Part shown: in pieces, positions 1 to 11,607 of the stretch
Layout: each line of letters starts with the position of its first letter
Position numbering within the stretch: the first letter of the stretch is position 1
Assembly: GCA_040183005.1 (NCBI GenBank)
Contig: JAMPIW010000007.1
Location: 1,744,188 to 1,808,187, forward strand
From: Gammaproteobacteria bacterium
GTDB lineage: Bacteria; Pseudomonadota; Gammaproteobacteria; Ga0077554; Ga007554
Length of the DNA: 64,000 bases
Direction of reading: 5' to 3'
Notes under the pieces: model-generated
Seen by the model: only the letters and a program-made list of their open reading frames with translations
Databases searched by the model: none
What the model was told of the DNA's origin: nothing
Program-made: the position numbers and the translations under genes

Positions 1-46
1 CGCGGGCTCGTTGAGCACGGCGCAGACGTGACAGCTTTTTATCCAC
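1..46 (-). CDS. rplR: 50S ribosomal protein L18 (5' end only)
   Basis: The first 15 codons of L18 run off the left edge of the window. Read on the minus strand from a GTG at 46 they give MDKKLSRLRRAQRAR, the usual basic N-terminus of bacterial L18, which binds 5S rRNA. An AGGTGA-type ribosome binding site precedes it. It directly follows rplF, as in the spc operon. Confidence 0.9.
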   Translation of the reverse strand, partial: MDKKLSRLRRAQRAR

Positions 47-57
47 GAAACTCACCT

Positions 58-591
58 TTACTTCTTCTTGGCTTCTTTACGAACAATCACTTCGTCCGAG
101 TACTTAACACCTTTACCCTTGTAAGGTTCCGGTGGACGGTAGGCACGAATTTTGGCTGCTATCAAACCAACCAGATTCTTGTCGATACCTTTAACCAGGA
201 CCTCAGTCTGACTTGGGGTTTCAATCGTAATCCCAGCGGGCGCAGAAAAGCTGATCGGGTGCGAATATCCCAACGTCAAATTAAGCGCCGAACCCTGTAC
301 CTGCGCACGATAACCTACTCCTACCAGCTCCAGCTTCTTCTGAAAACCGGTACTGACACCAATTACCATATTATTGATAAGCGCACGAGCAGTACCCGCC
401 ATGGCATTGGAGAATGTATTCGTGTCGCGCGGGGCGAAAGTGAGAACATTACCCTCTTGACGAATTTCAACAACATCAGGCACATCAAACGACAACGAGC
501 CTTTGCTGCCTTTTACAGTGACAGATTGACCGCTAAGGGTCACATCAACACCACCAGGAATAGTAACGGGTTTTTTTGCAACTCTCGACAT
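58..591 (-). CDS. rplF: 50S ribosomal protein L6
   Basis: L6 of the large subunit, 177 residues as usual, located near the sarcin-ricin loop and factor-binding site. It starts MSRVAKKPV and ends with the conserved basic tail [19 protein letters not shown]. It sits between rpsH and rplR in the standard spc order and is cotranscribed with them. Confidence 0.98.
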   Translation of the reverse strand: MSRVAKKPVTIPGGVDVTLSGQSVTVKGSKGSLSFDVPDVVEIRQEGNVLTFAPRDTNTFSNAMAGTARALINNMVIGVSTGFQKKLELVGVGYRAQVQGSALNLTLGYSHPISFSAPAGITIETPSQTEVLVKGIDKNLVGLIAAKIRAYRPPEPYKGKGVKYSDEVIVRKEAKKK

Positions 592-606
592 TACTGCACA
601 CCCACC

Positions 607-1002
607 TTATGAGATAACACAAAGGACTTCACCGCCATGCCCTGCAGCACGCGCTGCGCGATCCGTCATCACGCCCTTCGAAGTCGATACGATGCTAATA
701 CCTAAACCACCCATAACCTTGGGAAGTTCATCCTTGCCACGATAAGCGCGCAAGCCGGGTCGGCTAATACGCCGTATCTGCTCGATCACCGGCCTGCCTT
801 CATAATATTTCAGATCAATCACAAGCAGCGGTTTGCCATCCTGATCCTGAACAGAAAAGGCATTGATGTAACCTTCATCTTTTAGCACCTGGGCAATAGC
901 CTGCTTCTGTTTCGACATGGGCATGCTTACAACCGCTTTGGAGGCTCCCAATGCGTTACGAATACGGGTCAGCATATCTGCTATAGGATCAGTCATACTC
1001 AT
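607..1002 (-). CDS. rpsH: 30S ribosomal protein S8
   Basis: S8, 131 residues, a primary 16S rRNA binder for the central domain. It begins [17 protein letters not shown], like other gammaproteobacterial S8 proteins, and ends [11 protein letters not shown]. In Escherichia coli S8 is the translational repressor of the spc operon; no operator structure was worked out here. The neighbours are rpsN and rplF. Confidence 0.98.
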   Translation of the reverse strand: MSMTDPIADMLTRIRNALGASKAVVSMPMSKQKQAIAQVLKDEGYINAFSVQDQDGKPLLVIDLKYYEGRPVIEQIRRISRPGLRAYRGKDELPKVMGGLGISIVSTSKGVMTDRAARAAGHGGEVLCVIS

Positions 1003-1053
1003 AATTCAATTCCACATTACAATTAAAATTCCGCATTCGCGAAATCGGGGCAT

Positions 1054-1359
1054 TTACCAACTGGCCTTAACCAACCCAGGAACATCCCCACGCATCGCAG
1101 CCTCGCGTAACTTATTCCGCGCCAAACCAAACTTACGGTAAAAACCGCGAGGGCGGCCGCTAATTTGACAGCGGTTACGGATACGACAAGGACTGGCATC
1201 GCGCGGCAAGGCGTGAAACTTACGCTGAGCCTCATCACGTTCCACAGGAGTAAGGTTCAAATCAACAATCATCGCTTTCAGCTGAAGCCGGTGTGCTGCA
1301 TATTTTTGAACAGTACGCGCGCGCTTAACTTCGCGATTAATCATGCACAATTTCGCCAT
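1054..1359 (-). CDS. rpsN: 30S ribosomal protein S14 (zinc-free type)
   Basis: S14 of the 3' domain of 16S rRNA. At 101 residues, and without the paired CxxC zinc ligands of the short form, it is the C-minus long type. The conserved core [18 protein letters not shown] and the terminal KASW are present. It lies between rplE and rpsH in the spc order. No zinc-dependent paralogue is in this window. Confidence 0.97.
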   Translation of the reverse strand: MAKLCMINREVKRARTVQKYAAHRLQLKAMIVDLNLTPVERDEAQRKFHALPRDASPCRIRNRCQISGRPRGFYRKFGLARNKLREAAMRGDVPGLVKASW

Positions 1360-1368
1360 AAATCTTCC

Positions 1369-1908
1369 TTACTTCCTGAAAGGGAAACTAAAGGCGGCCA
1401 ACAAGGCGCGGCCTTCGTCATCGTTCTTGGCTGTAGTCGTAATTATCACATCCAACCCGCGCAAGGCATCTATCTTATCGTATTCGATCTCAGGAAAAAT
1501 AATCTGCTCGCGCACACCCATGCTGTAGTTTCCGCGCCCATCGAAAGACTTTGGGCTAATTCCGCGAAAATCACGAATACGCGGCATGGCGATATTGATT
1601 AACCGATCAAGAAACTCATACATGCGATGGCGGCGCAGAGTAACCTTACAGCCAACAGGCCAGCCTTCACGGACTTTAAAGCCAGCAACCGACTTACGCG
1701 CAAGCGTAATCACGGGCTTTTGTCCGGCAATTTTCATCATGTCAGCGACTGCATTTTCAATGACTTTTTTATCGCCGACAGCCTCACCTACCCCCATATT
1801 CAGGGTGATTTTGGTAATCTGAGGCACCTCCATGACACTCTTATAGTTATACTGCTGCATAAGCTGCTTAACTACAGTGTCACGATAGTATTCTTGGAGT
1901 CTTGCCAT
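1369..1908 (-). CDS. rplE: 50S ribosomal protein L5
   Basis: L5, 179 residues, contacts 5S rRNA and the P-site tRNA. It starts [17 protein letters not shown] and carries the conserved [15 protein letters not shown] and [17 protein letters not shown] segments. It is ten bases upstream of rpsN and follows rplX in the standard spc gene order. Confidence 0.98.
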   Translation of the reverse strand: MARLQEYYRDTVVKQLMQQYNYKSVMEVPQITKITLNMGVGEAVGDKKVIENAVADMMKIAGQKPVITLARKSVAGFKVREGWPVGCKVTLRRHRMYEFLDRLINIAMPRIRDFRGISPKSFDGRGNYSMGVREQIIFPEIEYDKIDALRGLDVIITTTAKNDDEGRALLAAFSFPFRK

Positions 1909-1923
1909 TCTATTTTTCCGAAC

Positions 1924-2241
1924 TTAGACGTCAACTATTTCATTGTTGGACTTAAAGTAACGCACTTTACGCCCATCTTCCAGCACTCTAAAACCAATCC
2001 TGTCAGCCTTTTTTGTTACAGGATTGAACAGTGCAACATTAGAGACATGAATGGACATTTCTTTTTCAGAAATGCCTCCAGACAGCCCACGCGCAGGATT
2101 AGGCTTGACATGCCGCTTTACCATGTTGACGTTTTCCACGACAACGCGGTCATTAATCAAAACGCGCAACACACCGCCACGCTTTCCCTTGTCTTTACCG
2201 GTGAGGACTACTACGTCATCACCTTTACGAATTTTTCGCAT
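1924..2241 (-). CDS. rplX: 50S ribosomal protein L24
   Basis: L24, 105 residues, an early assembly-initiating protein of the 50S subunit. The N-terminal KOW motif is visible as [17 protein letters not shown], followed by [14 protein letters not shown]. It lies between rplN and rplE and is cotranscribed with both. Confidence 0.98.
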   Translation of the reverse strand: MRKIRKGDDVVVLTGKDKGKRGGVLRVLINDRVVVENVNMVKRHVKPNPARGLSGGISEKEMSIHVSNVALFNPVTKKADRIGFRVLEDGRKVRYFKSNNEIVDV

Positions 2242-2269
2242 CTTTCAGTATTCCTACCGTTTTACCGAA

Positions 2270-2638
2270 TCACAACACTTCAGGAGCTAAAGAAACAATT
2301 TTCATGAATTTCTCTGTACGCAACTCACGTGTCACTGGCCCGAATATTCGGGTACCGATAGGCTGGAGCTGATTATTCAGCAACACCGCCGCATTGCCGT
2401 CAAAACGGATCAATGAACCATCAGGACGACGTACTCCTTTCCGAGTCCGAACAACCACAGCGTTGTATACTTCACCCTTCTTAACCTTGCTGCGCGGCAT
2501 AGCATCTTTGACGCTTACTTTGATAACGTCACCGATATTGGCATAGCGGCGATGCGAGCCACCGAGTACTTTGATACACATCAACTCGCGCGCGCCACTA
2601 TTGTCCGCCGCCTCAAGCGCTGTCTGCATTTGGATCAT
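2270..2638 (-). CDS. rplN: 50S ribosomal protein L14
   Basis: L14, 122 residues, a very conserved protein at the subunit interface. It starts [19 protein letters not shown] and ends with the typical [10 protein letters not shown]. It is the first gene of the spc section and follows rpsQ after 32 bases, with no visible terminator between the S10 and spc parts, so the two sections are probably read through. Confidence 0.98.
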   Translation of the reverse strand: MIQMQTALEAADNSGARELMCIKVLGGSHRRYANIGDVIKVSVKDAMPRSKVKKGEVYNAVVVRTRKGVRRPDGSLIRFDGNAAVLLNNQLQPIGTRIFGPVTRELRTEKFMKIVSLAPEVL

Positions 2639-2670
2639 TGATTATCCCCAATCTACCATTCGAGCCTGAA

Positions 2671-2931
2671 TTAACCCGCTCGTTCAATAACTTTGACTAA
2701 GCGCCAAGACTTGGTTTTAGACAGCGGACGGCACTGCTGTATCACAACCAAATCACCTTCATTACATTCATTATTTTCATCATGAGCGTGCAGCTTTGTA
2801 GAACGCTTAATGTACTTTTGGTACAAAGGATGCCGTACATTCCGCTCTATCAATACCGTGATGGACTTGTTCATCTTATTGCTGACAACACGTCCGCTCA
2901 TCGCATGAGATATTTTCACTTCTTCGCTCAT
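2671..2931 (-). CDS. rpsQ: 30S ribosomal protein S17
   Basis: S17, 86 residues, a primary binder of the 5' domain of 16S rRNA with an OB fold. The conserved block [18 protein letters not shown] and the later [13 protein letters not shown] are present. Its start overlaps the stop of rpmC by four bases, which indicates translational coupling. Confidence 0.98.
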   Translation of the reverse strand: MSEEVKISHAMSGRVVSNKMNKSITVLIERNVRHPLYQKYIKRSTKLHAHDENNECNEGDLVVIQQCRPLSKTKSWRLVKVIERAG

Positions 2932-3128
2932 GACACCTTACCTGCTTTCTCATTCAGTATGGTTTTAATACGTGCAACATTCTTACGCGCTGCATTCAAC
3001 TGGTGGGGCTTGGATAACTGCCCCGAACCTCTTTGCATACGCAAGTTGAATTGCTCACGCATAACATTTAAAAGCTCTTGCTTCAGCTCAGCACTGCTTT
3101 TGCTTCTTAGATCTTTTGCTTCCATCAC
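2928..3128 (-). CDS. rpmC: 50S ribosomal protein L29
   Basis: L29, 66 residues, two helices near the peptide exit tunnel where trigger factor and SRP dock. It starts [19 protein letters not shown]; the second methionine is an equally good start. It overlaps rplP upstream and rpsQ downstream by four bases each. Confidence 0.97.
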   Translation of the reverse strand: MMEAKDLRSKSSAELKQELLNVMREQFNLRMQRGSGQLSKPHQLNAARKNVARIKTILNEKAGKVS

Positions 3129-3538
3129 ATCACCGTCCGAACTGTAAAGGTTGTCTGCACGGGCAGCTTGGCAGCGGCCAGTTTAAATGCCTCGCGTGCC
3201 ACCTCCTCCGTGACTCCTTCCATTTCATACAACATCCGGCCCGGCTGAATTTGGGCGACCCAATATTCAACATTACCCTTACCACTGCCCATACGCACCT
3301 CAAGAGGCTTTTTGGTAATGGGCTTGTCCGGAAAAATGCGTATCCAAACTTTACCGCCACGTTTCACATAACGGGTCATGGCACGACGCGCAGCTTCAAT
3401 CTGACGCGCAGTTATTTGCCCACGACCAACAGCTTTGAGTCCAAACTCACCAAAGCTGACTTTATTGCCCGTCGTCGCCAAGCCGCGGTTGCGGCCTTTG
3501 TGCTGCTTGCGATATTTGGTTTTTTTAGGCTGAAGCAT
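3125..3538 (-). CDS. rplP: 50S ribosomal protein L16
   Basis: L16, 137 residues, helps build the A-site region of the peptidyl transferase centre. It starts [19 protein letters not shown] and has the conserved [18 protein letters not shown] segment. It lies between rpsC and rpmC. Confidence 0.98.
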   Translation of the reverse strand: MLQPKKTKYRKQHKGRNRGLATTGNKVSFGEFGLKAVGRGQITARQIEAARRAMTRYVKRGGKVWIRIFPDKPITKKPLEVRMGSGKGNVEYWVAQIQPGRMLYEMEGVTEEVAREAFKLAAAKLPVQTTFTVRTVM

Positions 3539-3553
3539 AACCGTACATCCTCA

Positions 3554-4240
3554 TTAGTTGGCGGCGGCCTTTTCAGGGGCTACGGCATCGGTCTTTTCTC
3601 CCTTGCCGAAAACTTCACCCTTGAAAATCCAAACCTTAATACCAATCACACCCGATGGGGTATGCGCTTCAGCAACACCGTAGTCAATGTCTGCGCGCAA
3701 AGTGTGGAGTGGTACTCGTCCCTCACGATACCATTCGGTACGCGCTATTTCAGCGCCACCCAAACGGCCGGCAACCTTGATCTTGATACCCAAGCCACCC
3801 AAGCGCATGGTATTGGTAACTGCTCGTTTCATGGCGCGACGGAACATGATACGGCGTTCCAGCTGCTGAGCGACACTTTCTGCGACCAAAGTGGCGTCTA
3901 GCTCAGGCTTACGAATTTCCTCGATGTTGATGTGAACCATGTTCACATGAACTTTCATCATCGTGGCAACTTCCTTGCGCAAGGACTCAATATCCTCACC
4001 CTTTTTGCCAATAACAATGCCAGGGCGCGCCGTATGAATCGTAATACGCGCATTACGCGCGGGACGCTCAATCTGTATTCTGCTCACGGAAGCTTGAGCA
4101 AGTTTCTTTTTTAAAAATGCGCGCACGCGCAAATCCGTGTTGAGATACTCGGGATAGTGCTTGGAGTCAGCGTACCACTTAGACGTCCAATCCTTAACTA
4201 TGCCAAGACGAATCCCTGTGGGATGTACTTTCTGGCCCAT
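3554..4240 (-). CDS. rpsC: 30S ribosomal protein S3
   Basis: S3, 228 residues, at the mRNA entry channel, with a KH domain ([18 protein letters not shown], about residues 75–92) and a C-terminal S3 domain. It starts [18 protein letters not shown]. The alanine-rich tail after GEKTD is normal for the family. It follows rplV by 12 bases. Confidence 0.98.
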   Translation of the reverse strand: MGQKVHPTGIRLGIVKDWTSKWYADSKHYPEYLNTDLRVRAFLKKKLAQASVSRIQIERPARNARITIHTARPGIVIGKKGEDIESLRKEVATMMKVHVNMVHINIEEIRKPELDATLVAESVAQQLERRIMFRRAMKRAVTNTMRLGGLGIKIKVAGRLGGAEIARTEWYREGRVPLHTLRADIDYGVAEAHTPSGVIGIKVWIFKGEVFGKGEKTDAVAPEKAAAN

Positions 4241-4252
4241 GACTAGCTCTCT

Positions 4253-4585
4253 CTATTTTGCTGCCACAGTCACTGTAATGTGACTGGTACGCTTAAGAAT
4301 ACGATTGCCGCGACCCTTGGCACGTGCGTGCATGCGCTTTTGTGTCGGACCTTCATCCACGCAAATCTTACACACCTTAAGTTCGTCAACATCGGCACCG
4401 TCGTTGTGCTCTGCATTGGCAATCGCCGATTCTAGCACCTTTTTAAGTATTACGGCTGCTTTTTTTGGACTAAATGTCAGCAACTGCAAGGCGCGATCAA
4501 CTGGCAGACCACGGATCTGATCGGCAACCAGCCGGCCCTTTTGGGCCGAAAGGCGCGCATATTTCAACTTTGCAACAGTTTCCAT
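4253..4585 (-). CDS. rplV: 50S ribosomal protein L22
   Basis: L22 lines the nascent-peptide tunnel. The start [19 protein letters not shown] gives 110 residues, the usual length, and has a purine-rich site just upstream. A further in-frame GTG at 4600 would add MTGLG and overlap the rpsS stop, so that start is possible but less likely. The C-terminal [16 protein letters not shown] is typical of the family. Confidence 0.96.
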   Translation of the reverse strand: METVAKLKYARLSAQKGRLVADQIRGLPVDRALQLLTFSPKKAAVILKKVLESAIANAEHNDGADVDELKVCKICVDEGPTQKRMHARAKGRGNRILKRTSHITVTVAAK

Positions 4586-4596
4586 TCCTAACCCCG

Positions 4597-4869
4597 TCAC
4601 TTCGTCTTCCGGTCACCGGAATGACCTTTAAATGTACGCGTCGCCGCAAACTCACCCAGCTTATGCCCAACCATGTTCTCGGACACGAGCACTGGAATAT
4701 GTTGCTTGCCATTATGCACAGCGATAGTCATACCCACCATATTAGGAATCACCATCGAACGTCTCGACCATGTTTTGATCGGCCGTTTGCTGTTGGTGGC
4801 AATAGCTGCCTCCACCTTATGAATAAGGTGGGAGTCAATGAATGGACCCTTTTTAATTGAACGTGGCAC
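4597..4869 (-). CDS. rpsS: 30S ribosomal protein S19
   Basis: S19, 90 residues, in the head of the 30S subunit with S13. It starts [18 protein letters not shown] and has the conserved [20 protein letters not shown] segment. It lies between rplB and rplV. Confidence 0.98.
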   Translation of the reverse strand: MPRSIKKGPFIDSHLIHKVEAAIATNSKRPIKTWSRRSMVIPNMVGMTIAVHNGKQHIPVLVSENMVGHKLGEFAATRTFKGHSGDRKTK

Positions 4870-4887
4870 GCTTCAATCCTCTTAACT

Positions 4888-5709
4888 TCACTTACGACGG
4901 CGTACAATCATGCCGACGGTACGCTTATTACTGCGCGTCTTATAACCCTTAGTCGGGGTACCCCAAGGCGAAACAGGATGACGACCACCCGAAGTTCTAC
5001 CTTCTCCACCACCATGCGGATGATCCACTGGATTCATAGCTACGCCGCGCACTGTGGGACGAACCCCGCGCCACCGCGAAGCACCCGCCTTGCCCAGAGA
5101 GCGCAGATTATGCTCACCATTGCTCACTTCGCCAATGGTAGCTTTGCAATCCACATGAATCTTGCGTATCTCACCCGAGCGCAAACGTAAAGTTGCATAA
5201 CCACTTTCACGCGCAACCAACTGAACCCCCGTCCCCGCGCTACGCGCAACTTGCGCGCCCTTGCCAGGCTTCAGCTCGATACAATGCACCGTGCTACCCA
5301 CCGGAATGCTGCGCAGAGGCAGACAGTTACCGATCTTAATGGGTGCATCGGCACCGGAAACCAGCGTCTCTCCTGCCTTGACACCTTTTGGGGCGATAAT
5401 GTAACGGCGCTCACCGTCCGCATACAGCATCAAGGCGATATTGGCGCTACGGTTGGGATCGTATTCAATACGCTCTACCTTCGCCGGTATGCCATCTTTA
5501 TTGCGCTTAAAATCAATGATGCGGTAATGCTGCTTATGACCGCCGCCCTGGTGGCGCACAGTAATACGCCCCTGGTTATTACGCCCGGCGCTTTTGGATT
5601 GTTTCTCCAATAACGGGGCGTAGGGGTCACCCTTGTACAAATCCGGGTTCACCATCTTTACAACAAAGCGGCGCCCCGCAGAGGTAGGCTTTTCTTTAAT
5701 TAATGCCAT
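4888..5709 (-). CDS. rplB: 50S ribosomal protein L2
   Basis: L2, 273 residues, is required for subunit association and supports the peptidyl transferase centre. The conserved C-terminal [20 protein letters not shown] loop, with the histidine that lies near the active site, is intact. It has the KOW-like and OB-fold parts at the usual positions. It follows rplW by 31 bases. Confidence 0.98.
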   Translation of the reverse strand: MALIKEKPTSAGRRFVVKMVNPDLYKGDPYAPLLEKQSKSAGRNNQGRITVRHQGGGHKQHYRIIDFKRNKDGIPAKVERIEYDPNRSANIALMLYADGERRYIIAPKGVKAGETLVSGADAPIKIGNCLPLRSIPVGSTVHCIELKPGKGAQVARSAGTGVQLVARESGYATLRLRSGEIRKIHVDCKATIGEVSNGEHNLRSLGKAGASRWRGVRPTVRGVAMNPVDHPHGGGEGRTSGGRHPVSPWGTPTKGYKTRSNKRTVGMIVRRRK

Positions 5710-5740
5710 TACTAAGATCCTTTATACGCTGATCGCCCGT

Positions 5741-6037
5741 TTACTGCGGCCCCATGAAACTAATATCATGACCGGGTTTTAACGTGACATACGCCTTCTT
5801 CCAGTTGGAACGACGACCTTGCATGCGGCCAGCGCGCTTCACTTTACCTTTCACGTTACACACGCGAACTGCGGAAACCTGCACGCTGAACATTAACTCA
5901 ACAGCACCCTTAATTTCAGGCTTGGTAGCATCGCTCGCAACCTTGAACACGAACTGCCTGTTGCTTTCCGCCGTGCGCGTGCTTTTTTCCGAGACATGGG
6001 GCGCCAAAAGTAAGCCTATTAAACGCTCCTGATTCAT
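5741..6037 (-). CDS. rplW: 50S ribosomal protein L23
   Basis: L23, 98 residues, sits at the tunnel exit as a docking site for trigger factor and [23 protein letters not shown] and the [19 protein letters not shown] tail are typical. Its start overlaps the end of rplD by four bases, which suggests coupling. Confidence 0.98.
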   Translation of the reverse strand: MNQERLIGLLLAPHVSEKSTRTAESNRQFVFKVASDATKPEIKGAVELMFSVQVSAVRVCNVKGKVKRAGRMQGRRSNWKKAYVTLKPGHDISFMGPQ

Positions 6038-6654
6038 CCCAGCGCCTCCTCAAATTGCCTAACAGCACCAACCGTCATTAAAATACTTCCAAAACCGACC
6101 AGACTTACTGGATCAACACTCTTGGCATCAACCACATCAACACGATAGACATTACGTGCTGCCAAATAAAGATTCTCGTCGGCGTTTTCCGTAACAATGA
6201 GCACGTCGCTCAAATCCATCCCCTTCAACTTGAGCAGTAATTCGCTGGTTTTAGGGGCGGAGACGGAGAAATTTTCGACTACAATGAGCCGGTTTTGCCT
6301 GATTAGTTCAGACAAAATGGCCTGTATCGCGCCGCGATACATCTTTTTGTTAACCTTTTGCGAATAATCAGCAGGCACAGCGGCAAAAACCTTACCACCT
6401 TTACGCCAAAGCGGGCTTCGTGTGGTACCGGCGCGGGCGCGGCCCGTACCTTTCTGGCGCCACGGCTTGGCTCCGCCGCCGCTGACCTGTGCGCGGGTTT
6501 TCTGTGCATGGGTACCAGCACGGGCGCCTGCAAGGTATGCAGTTACCACCTGATGCACCAGCGCTTCGCTATACGGGCGATTGAAAGTGGTATCAGATAC
6601 CTCTATCACCCCCGCAGGGACACCGGCTTTAAGACTTTGCAGTTGTAATTCCAT
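6034..6654 (-). CDS. rplD: 50S ribosomal protein L4
   Basis: L4, 206 residues from the start [11 protein letters not shown] at 6654. An open frame extends further upstream into rplC but does not fit the family start. The tunnel loop [19 protein letters not shown] is present. In Escherichia coli L4 represses the S10 operon; here rpsJ is joined to tuf, so that leader would have to lie elsewhere, and none was recognised. Confidence 0.97.
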   Translation of the reverse strand: MELQLQSLKAGVPAGVIEVSDTTFNRPYSEALVHQVVTAYLAGARAGTHAQKTRAQVSGGGAKPWRQKGTGRARAGTTRSPLWRKGGKVFAAVPADYSQKVNKKMYRGAIQAILSELIRQNRLIVVENFSVSAPKTSELLLKLKGMDLSDVLIVTENADENLYLAARNVYRVDVVDAKSVDPVSLVGFGSILMTVGAVRQFEEALG

Positions 6655-6664
6655 AACCTTTCCT

Positions 6665-7309
6665 TCACGCACGCGCTTTAACGGCAGGACGAACGATAAC
6701 ATCGCCACCCTTGGCACCTGGCACAGCACCTTTCACTAACAACAAACCACGTTCGCTATCAACACGCACTACTTCAAGGTTCTGAACGCAGCAACGCTCA
6801 TTACCCATATGCCCGGCCATCTTCTTGCCCTTGAACACGCGGCCAGGTGTCTGACGCTGCCCAATAGAGCCAGGGGACCGATGGGAGAGCGAGTTACCGT
6901 GAGTAGCATCACCCATGGTGAAGTTATAACGGCGGATTGTACCAGTAAAACCTTTACCTATGCTGGTGCCGACCACATCAATTTTTTGTCCCGGCTGGAA
7001 TACATCAACTTTCAGCTCAGCACCGACATCAATGCCTTCACCTTCATTTCCATCAAGACGGAACTCCCAGAGACTGCGTCCGGCGCCGACACCGGCCTTG
7101 GCATAGTGACCCGCCATAGGCTTGGTGACACGGGACGCGCGGCGCGTGCCCACTGCTACCTGCAGACTACGGTAACCATCGGTCTCCAAGGTTTTCACCT
7201 GGGTCACGCGATTGGATTCAACTTCTATCACGGTGACAGGCACGGATACACCATCTTCGGTGAACACCCGGGTCATTCCGCACTTACGACCGATTAATCC
7301 GATTGCCAT
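6665..7309 (-). CDS. rplC: 50S ribosomal protein L3
   Basis: L3, 214 residues from [16 protein letters not shown] at 7309, binds near the peptidyl transferase centre and starts 50S assembly. The loop with the glutamine methylated in enterobacteria ([20 protein letters not shown]) is conserved. It is separated from rpsJ by about 75 bases. Confidence 0.97.
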   Translation of the reverse strand: MAIGLIGRKCGMTRVFTEDGVSVPVTVIEVESNRVTQVKTLETDGYRSLQVAVGTRRASRVTKPMAGHYAKAGVGAGRSLWEFRLDGNEGEGIDVGAELKVDVFQPGQKIDVVGTSIGKGFTGTIRRYNFTMGDATHGNSLSHRSPGSIGQRQTPGRVFKGKKMAGHMGNERCCVQNLEVVRVDSERGLLLVKGAVPGAKGGDVIVRPAVKARA

Positions 7310-7383
7310 CTTTAAAACCCTATTCTTAAAATAGCAGGCTCTCGCCAACTCTTCACGCGGAAGGTTGGCTAGAGAAGCGCTTT

Positions 7384-7695
7384 TTATGTCAACTTGATCT
7401 GTACATCCACGCCAGCGGCCAAGTCCAGCTTCATCAGAGCATCGACCGTCTTATCCGTTGGATCCACGATGTCCATCAAACGTTTGTGAGTACGAATCTC
7501 GTATTGGTCACGGGCATCCTTATCGACATGAGGAGAGATAAGGATGGTAAAACGCTCTATCTTGGTCGGCAGCGGAATCGGACCTTTTACCTGAGCGCCC
7601 GTGCGCTTAGCAGTCTCGGCTATTTCGCGCGCCGACTGATCAATCAGCCGATGGTCAAAAGCCTTCAAACGGATGCGTATTCTCTGATTAGCCAT
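7384..7695 (-). CDS. rpsJ: 30S ribosomal protein S10 / NusE
   Basis: S10, 103 residues, is both a 30S protein and NusE, the partner of NusB in transcription antitermination. It starts [19 protein letters not shown] and has the conserved [19 protein letters not shown]. It lies only four bases from the tuf stop, so the S10 section is probably transcribed from the str promoter. Confidence 0.98.
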   Translation of the reverse strand: MANQRIRIRLKAFDHRLIDQSAREIAETAKRTGAQVKGPIPLPTKIERFTILISPHVDKDARDQYEIRTHKRLMDIVDPTDKTVDALMKLDLAAGVDVQIKLT

Positions 7696-7699
7696 TGAT

Positions 7700-8890
7700 T
7701 TACTCGATCACCTTAGTTACAACACCGGCGCCGACAGTACGGCCACCCTCACGAATCGCAAAACGCAATCCTTCGTCCATAGCAATCGGGGCAATCAGGC
7801 TCACCGTGACACGCACGTTGTCACCCGGCATCACCATCTCGATCCCCTCCGGCAGATCCACCGAACCGGTAACGTCGGTGGTGCGGAAGTAAAACTGCGG
7901 ACGGTAGCCATTGAAGAACGGGGTGTGACGTCCACCTTCGTCCTTGGACAAGACGTACACTTCGGCTTCGAACTTGGTGTGCGGCTTGATTGAACCCGGC
8001 TTGCACAGTACCTGTCCGCGCTCGACGTCTTCGCGCTTGGTGCCGCGCAACAGGACGCCGACGTTGTCACCGGCACGGCCTTCGTCCAGCAGCTTGCGGA
8101 ACATTTCCACGCCGGTGCAGGTGGTCTTGACGGTGGGCTTCAAGCCGACGATTTCCACTTCTTCGCCAACTTTGACAATGCCCTTTTCAACACGGCCCGT
8201 CACGACGGTGCCACGGCCAGAGATCGAGAACACGTCTTCGATCGGCAACAGGAAAGGCTTGTCAATCGGGCGTTCGGGCAAGGGAATGTACGAATCCATC
8301 GCTTCGAGCAGCTTGATCACCGCAGGTACGCCGATATCGCTCTGGTCGCCTTCGAGCGCCTTGAGGGCGGAACCAGTGATGATCGGGGTGTCGTCGCCGG
8401 GGAATTTGTATTTATCCAGCAGCTCGCGCACTTCCATTTCCACCAGCTCCAGGAGCTCGGGATCGTCCACCATGTCGGCCTTGTTCAGGAATACGACGAT
8501 GTAGGGCACGCCGACCTGGCGGGCCAGCAGGATGTGCTCGCGGGTCTGCGGCATGGGGCCGTCAGCAGCGGAGACGACGAGGATTGCGCCGTCCATCTGG
8601 GCTGCGCCGGTGATCATGTTCTTTACATAGTCGGCATGGCCGGGGCAGTCTACGTGCGCATAGTGACGAGCGTCGGATTCGTACTCGACGTGCGCGGTGG
8701 CTATGGTGATGCCGCGTGCGCGCTCTTCGGGCGCCGAGTCAATCTGGTCATAGGCTTTGAATTCACCGCCATGACGCTCCGCCATCACTTTCGTCAACGC
8801 TGCCGTCAACGTGGTCTTGCCATGATCTACGTGACCAATCGTGCCTACGTTAACATGCGGCTTGGTACGCTCAAACTTTCCCTTGGACAC
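7700..8890 (-). CDS. tuf: translation elongation factor Tu
   Basis: EF-Tu delivers aminoacyl-tRNA to the ribosome. The 396 residues carry G1 GHVDHGKT, G3 DCPGHADY and G4 NKAD in the GTPase domain, then the two beta-barrel domains ending [15 protein letters not shown]. It lies between fusA and rpsJ. The codon use is clean and conserved, as expected of a very highly expressed gene. Whether a second tuf copy exists cannot be seen here. Confidence 0.99.
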   Translation of the reverse strand: MSKGKFERTKPHVNVGTIGHVDHGKTTLTAALTKVMAERHGGEFKAYDQIDSAPEERARGITIATAHVEYESDARHYAHVDCPGHADYVKNMITGAAQMDGAILVVSAADGPMPQTREHILLARQVGVPYIVVFLNKADMVDDPELLELVEMEVRELLDKYKFPGDDTPIITGSALKALEGDQSDIGVPAVIKLLEAMDSYIPLPERPIDKPFLLPIEDVFSISGRGTVVTGRVEKGIVKVGEEVEIVGLKPTVKTTCTGVEMFRKLLDEGRAGDNVGVLLRGTKREDVERGQVLCKPGSIKPHTKFEAEVYVLSKDEGGRHTPFFNGYRPQFYFRTTDVTGSVDLPEGIEMVMPGDNVRVTVSLIAPIAMDEGLRFAIREGGRTVGAGVVTKVIE

Positions 8891-8922
8891 GGTTCATTAC
8901 CTCTCAAATTAATTACAATTTC

Positions 8923-11025
8923 TTAGGCCGATGCTTTCTTAATCACGGCTTCAGCGATACTCGCCGGGACTTCATTATACTTGGCAAACTCCATCGCATA
9001 GGTCGCCCGACCCTGCGTAGCGGAGCGCAAATCGGTAGCGTAACCAAACATCTCTGACAATGGGACTTCGGCATGCACGAGCTTACCGGATGGCGAATCA
9101 TCCATGCCCAGAACGATACCCCGGCGGCGATTCAAATCGCCCATGACATCACCCATATAATCTTCAGGGGTGACCACTTCAACTTTCATGATCGGCTCGA
9201 GCAACACGGGACTCGCCTTGCGGGCACCCTCTTTGAAACCCATTGAACCAGCGATCTTAAACGCCATTTCATTGGAATCCACGTCGTGATAAGAACCATC
9301 GAACAGGGTAACCTTGACATCGACAACGGGATACCCGCCGATGACGCCGTTCTTCATCTGTTCCTGAATACCCTTATCGACAGGGGCGATATATTCGCGC
9401 GGTACCGTACCACCAACGATCGCATTGACGAACTCATAGCCCGCACCCGGCTCACGCGGCTCAATGCGCAACCAGACGTGTCCGTACTGACCGCGCCCAC
9501 CGGACTGACGCACGAACTTGCCTTCCTGCTCAACGCTCTTGCGGATCGTTTCACGGTACGCAACCTGCGGCGCGCCAACATTGGCCTCAACCTTGAACTC
9601 GCGTTTCATGCGGTCCACGATGATTTCCAGATGGAGCTCACCCATCCCGGAAATGATAGTCTGACCAGTCTCTTCATCGGTATGAACACGGAAGGAGGGA
9701 TCTTCGCCGGCAAGCTTGGAAAGCGCAATGCCCATCTTTTCCTGATCGGCCTTGGTTTTTGGCTCCAGCGCCTGGGAAATCACCGGCTCAGGGAATATCA
9801 TCCGCTCCAGAATGATAACATTTTTCAGGTCGGACAGGGTATCGCCGGTGGTAACATCCTTCAGACCGACGGCGGCTGCGATATCGCCAGCATGCACTTC
9901 CTTGATCTCATCGCGGTGATTGGCGTGCATTTGCAGCAGACGGCCAATACGCTCTTTTCTGTCCTTGATAGGGTTGTACACCGTATCACCGGAACTCAAC
10001 ACACCCGAATATACGCGGAAAAAGGTCAGCGTTCCCACGAAGGGATCGGTAGCGATCTTGAACGCCAGCGCAGAGAACGGTTCGGAATCGGACGGATGGC
10101 GCTCCGTCTCGGAACCGGCAGCATCATCACGCAGCCCCTTGACTGCTTCTACGTCAGTAGGTGCAGGCAAGTATTCGATCACGGCATCCAACATCGCCTG
10201 GACACCCTTGTTTTTGAAGGCGGAACCGCACAATACGGGGACAACTTCATTCCTCAGGGTTCTGGCGCGCACGCCCTTCTTGATCTCTTCAATAGAAAGA
10301 TCGCCACCCTCAAGATACTTTTCCATCAATGTTTCATCAGCTTCGGCGGCGGCCTCAATAAGCTTCTCGCGCCACTCCTCACAGGATGCCAGCATCTCGG
10401 AGGGAATCTCACCTTCCTTGAAGCTCATGCCCATGTTGGCCTCATCCCAATGGATGGCCTTCATCTTGACGAGATCAACCACGCCTTCAAAGCGCTCTTC
10501 TGCTCCGATGGGAAGTTGCATGACTACGGGATTTGCGCCTAGGCGCTTCTTGATCTGCTCGACAACACGCAAAAAGTTGGCGCCGGCACGGTCCATCTTG
10601 TTGACAAAAGCAACACGCGGCACACGATATTTGTTGGCTTGACGCCATACGGTTTCAGACTGCGGCTCCACCCCGCCCACGGCGCAGAAAAGGGCGCAGG
10701 CGCCGTCCAGCACGCGCAGCGAACGCTCCACTTCGATAGTGAAGTCCACGTGACCGGGGGTATCAATGATGTTGATACGATGCGGCGGGAACTGACCAGC
10801 CATACCCTTCCAGTAACAGGTGGTGGCGGCGGAGGTGATGGTAATGCCACGCTCCTGCTCCTGCTCCATCCAGTCCATGGTGGCGGCACCGTCATGCACC
10901 TCACCAATCTTGTGAGAGACACCGGTGTAATACAGAACACGCTCGGTGGTCGTCGTTTTACCGGCATCAATGTGGGCCATGATGCCAATATTACGGTAAC
11001 ACTCAATAGGGGTTGTACGGGCCAC
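8923..11025 (-). CDS. fusA: translation elongation factor G
   Basis: EF-G drives ribosomal translocation and, with RRF, recycling. It has 700 residues, with G1 [10 protein letters not shown] near residue 17, G3 DTPGHVDF and G4 NKMDR, followed by domains II–V and the [20 protein letters not shown] segment. The length is normal and there is no sign of a paralogue-type change. It lies between rpsG and tuf in the str operon. Confidence 0.99.
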   Translation of the reverse strand: MARTTPIECYRNIGIMAHIDAGKTTTTERVLYYTGVSHKIGEVHDGAATMDWMEQEQERGITITSAATTCYWKGMAGQFPPHRINIIDTPGHVDFTIEVERSLRVLDGACALFCAVGGVEPQSETVWRQANKYRVPRVAFVNKMDRAGANFLRVVEQIKKRLGANPVVMQLPIGAEERFEGVVDLVKMKAIHWDEANMGMSFKEGEIPSEMLASCEEWREKLIEAAAEADETLMEKYLEGGDLSIEEIKKGVRARTLRNEVVPVLCGSAFKNKGVQAMLDAVIEYLPAPTDVEAVKGLRDDAAGSETERHPSDSEPFSALAFKIATDPFVGTLTFFRVYSGVLSSGDTVYNPIKDRKERIGRLLQMHANHRDEIKEVHAGDIAAAVGLKDVTTGDTLSDLKNVIILERMIFPEPVISQALEPKTKADQEKMGIALSKLAGEDPSFRVHTDEETGQTIISGMGELHLEIIVDRMKREFKVEANVGAPQVAYRETIRKSVEQEGKFVRQSGGRGQYGHVWLRIEPREPGAGYEFVNAIVGGTVPREYIAPVDKGIQEQMKNGVIGGYPVVDVKVTLFDGSYHDVDSNEMAFKIAGSMGFKEGARKASPVLLEPIMKVEVVTPEDYMGDVMGDLNRRRGIVLGMDDSPSGKLVHAEVPLSEMFGYATDLRSATQGRATYAMEFAKYNEVPASIAEAVIKKASA

Positions 11026-11078
11026 GACTCAACAATCCTTCAATTATACAGCCATCAAACAAATGAAACCTTTCATGC

Positions 11079-11549
11079 TTACCAACGGTAATGCGCGAAT
11101 GCCTTATTAGCTTCCGCCATGCGGTGCGTATCTTCGCGCTTCTTCACTGCGGTGCCGCGACTCTCGTAGGCATCCATGATTTCAGCAGCCAAACGCAAGC
11201 CCATGGATTTTTCGCCGCGCTTCCGCGCAGAATCCACCAGCCAGCGCATCGCCAAAGCATTGCGACGCAAGGGGCGCACCTCAACCGGAACCTGGTAGGT
11301 GGCACCGCCTACACGGCGGGACTTCACTTCGACCAGCGGGCGGACATTATCGAGTGCCTGACTGAATACGTCCAGCGCATCGCCACGGCCTTTTTTGGCC
11401 AACTGATCAAGCGCGCCATAAACAATCTTCTCGGCGACAGACTTCTTGCCGCTTTCCATGATCACGTTAATAAACTTGGCCAGCGTTTCGCTTCCGTACT
11501 TTGGATCAGCGATTACAACCCGCTTGACAGCTACTTTTCTTCTCGACAT
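11079..11549 (-). CDS. rpsG: 30S ribosomal protein S7
   Basis: S7, 156 residues, starts assembly of the 30S head and in Escherichia coli represses str operon translation. It starts [12 protein letters not shown] and ends [11 protein letters not shown], the short tail form. It lies between rpsL and fusA. Confidence 0.98.
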   Translation of the reverse strand: MSRRKVAVKRVVIADPKYGSETLAKFINVIMESGKKSVAEKIVYGALDQLAKKGRGDALDVFSQALDNVRPLVEVKSRRVGGATYQVPVEVRPLRRNALAMRWLVDSARKRGEKSMGLRLAAEIMDAYESRGTAVKKREDTHRMAEANKAFAHYRW

Positions 11550-11607
11550 CGCTTCACCTGCATTCGATTCTGGTGTTTACGAAAATTAATCTTCCAGCCC
11601 GCAAAGA

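Noticed and set aside
8890-8923. Separate promoter for tuf between fusA and tuf
   Set aside because: The gap is only 32 bases and shows no -35/-10 pair, so tuf is treated as part of the str transcript.
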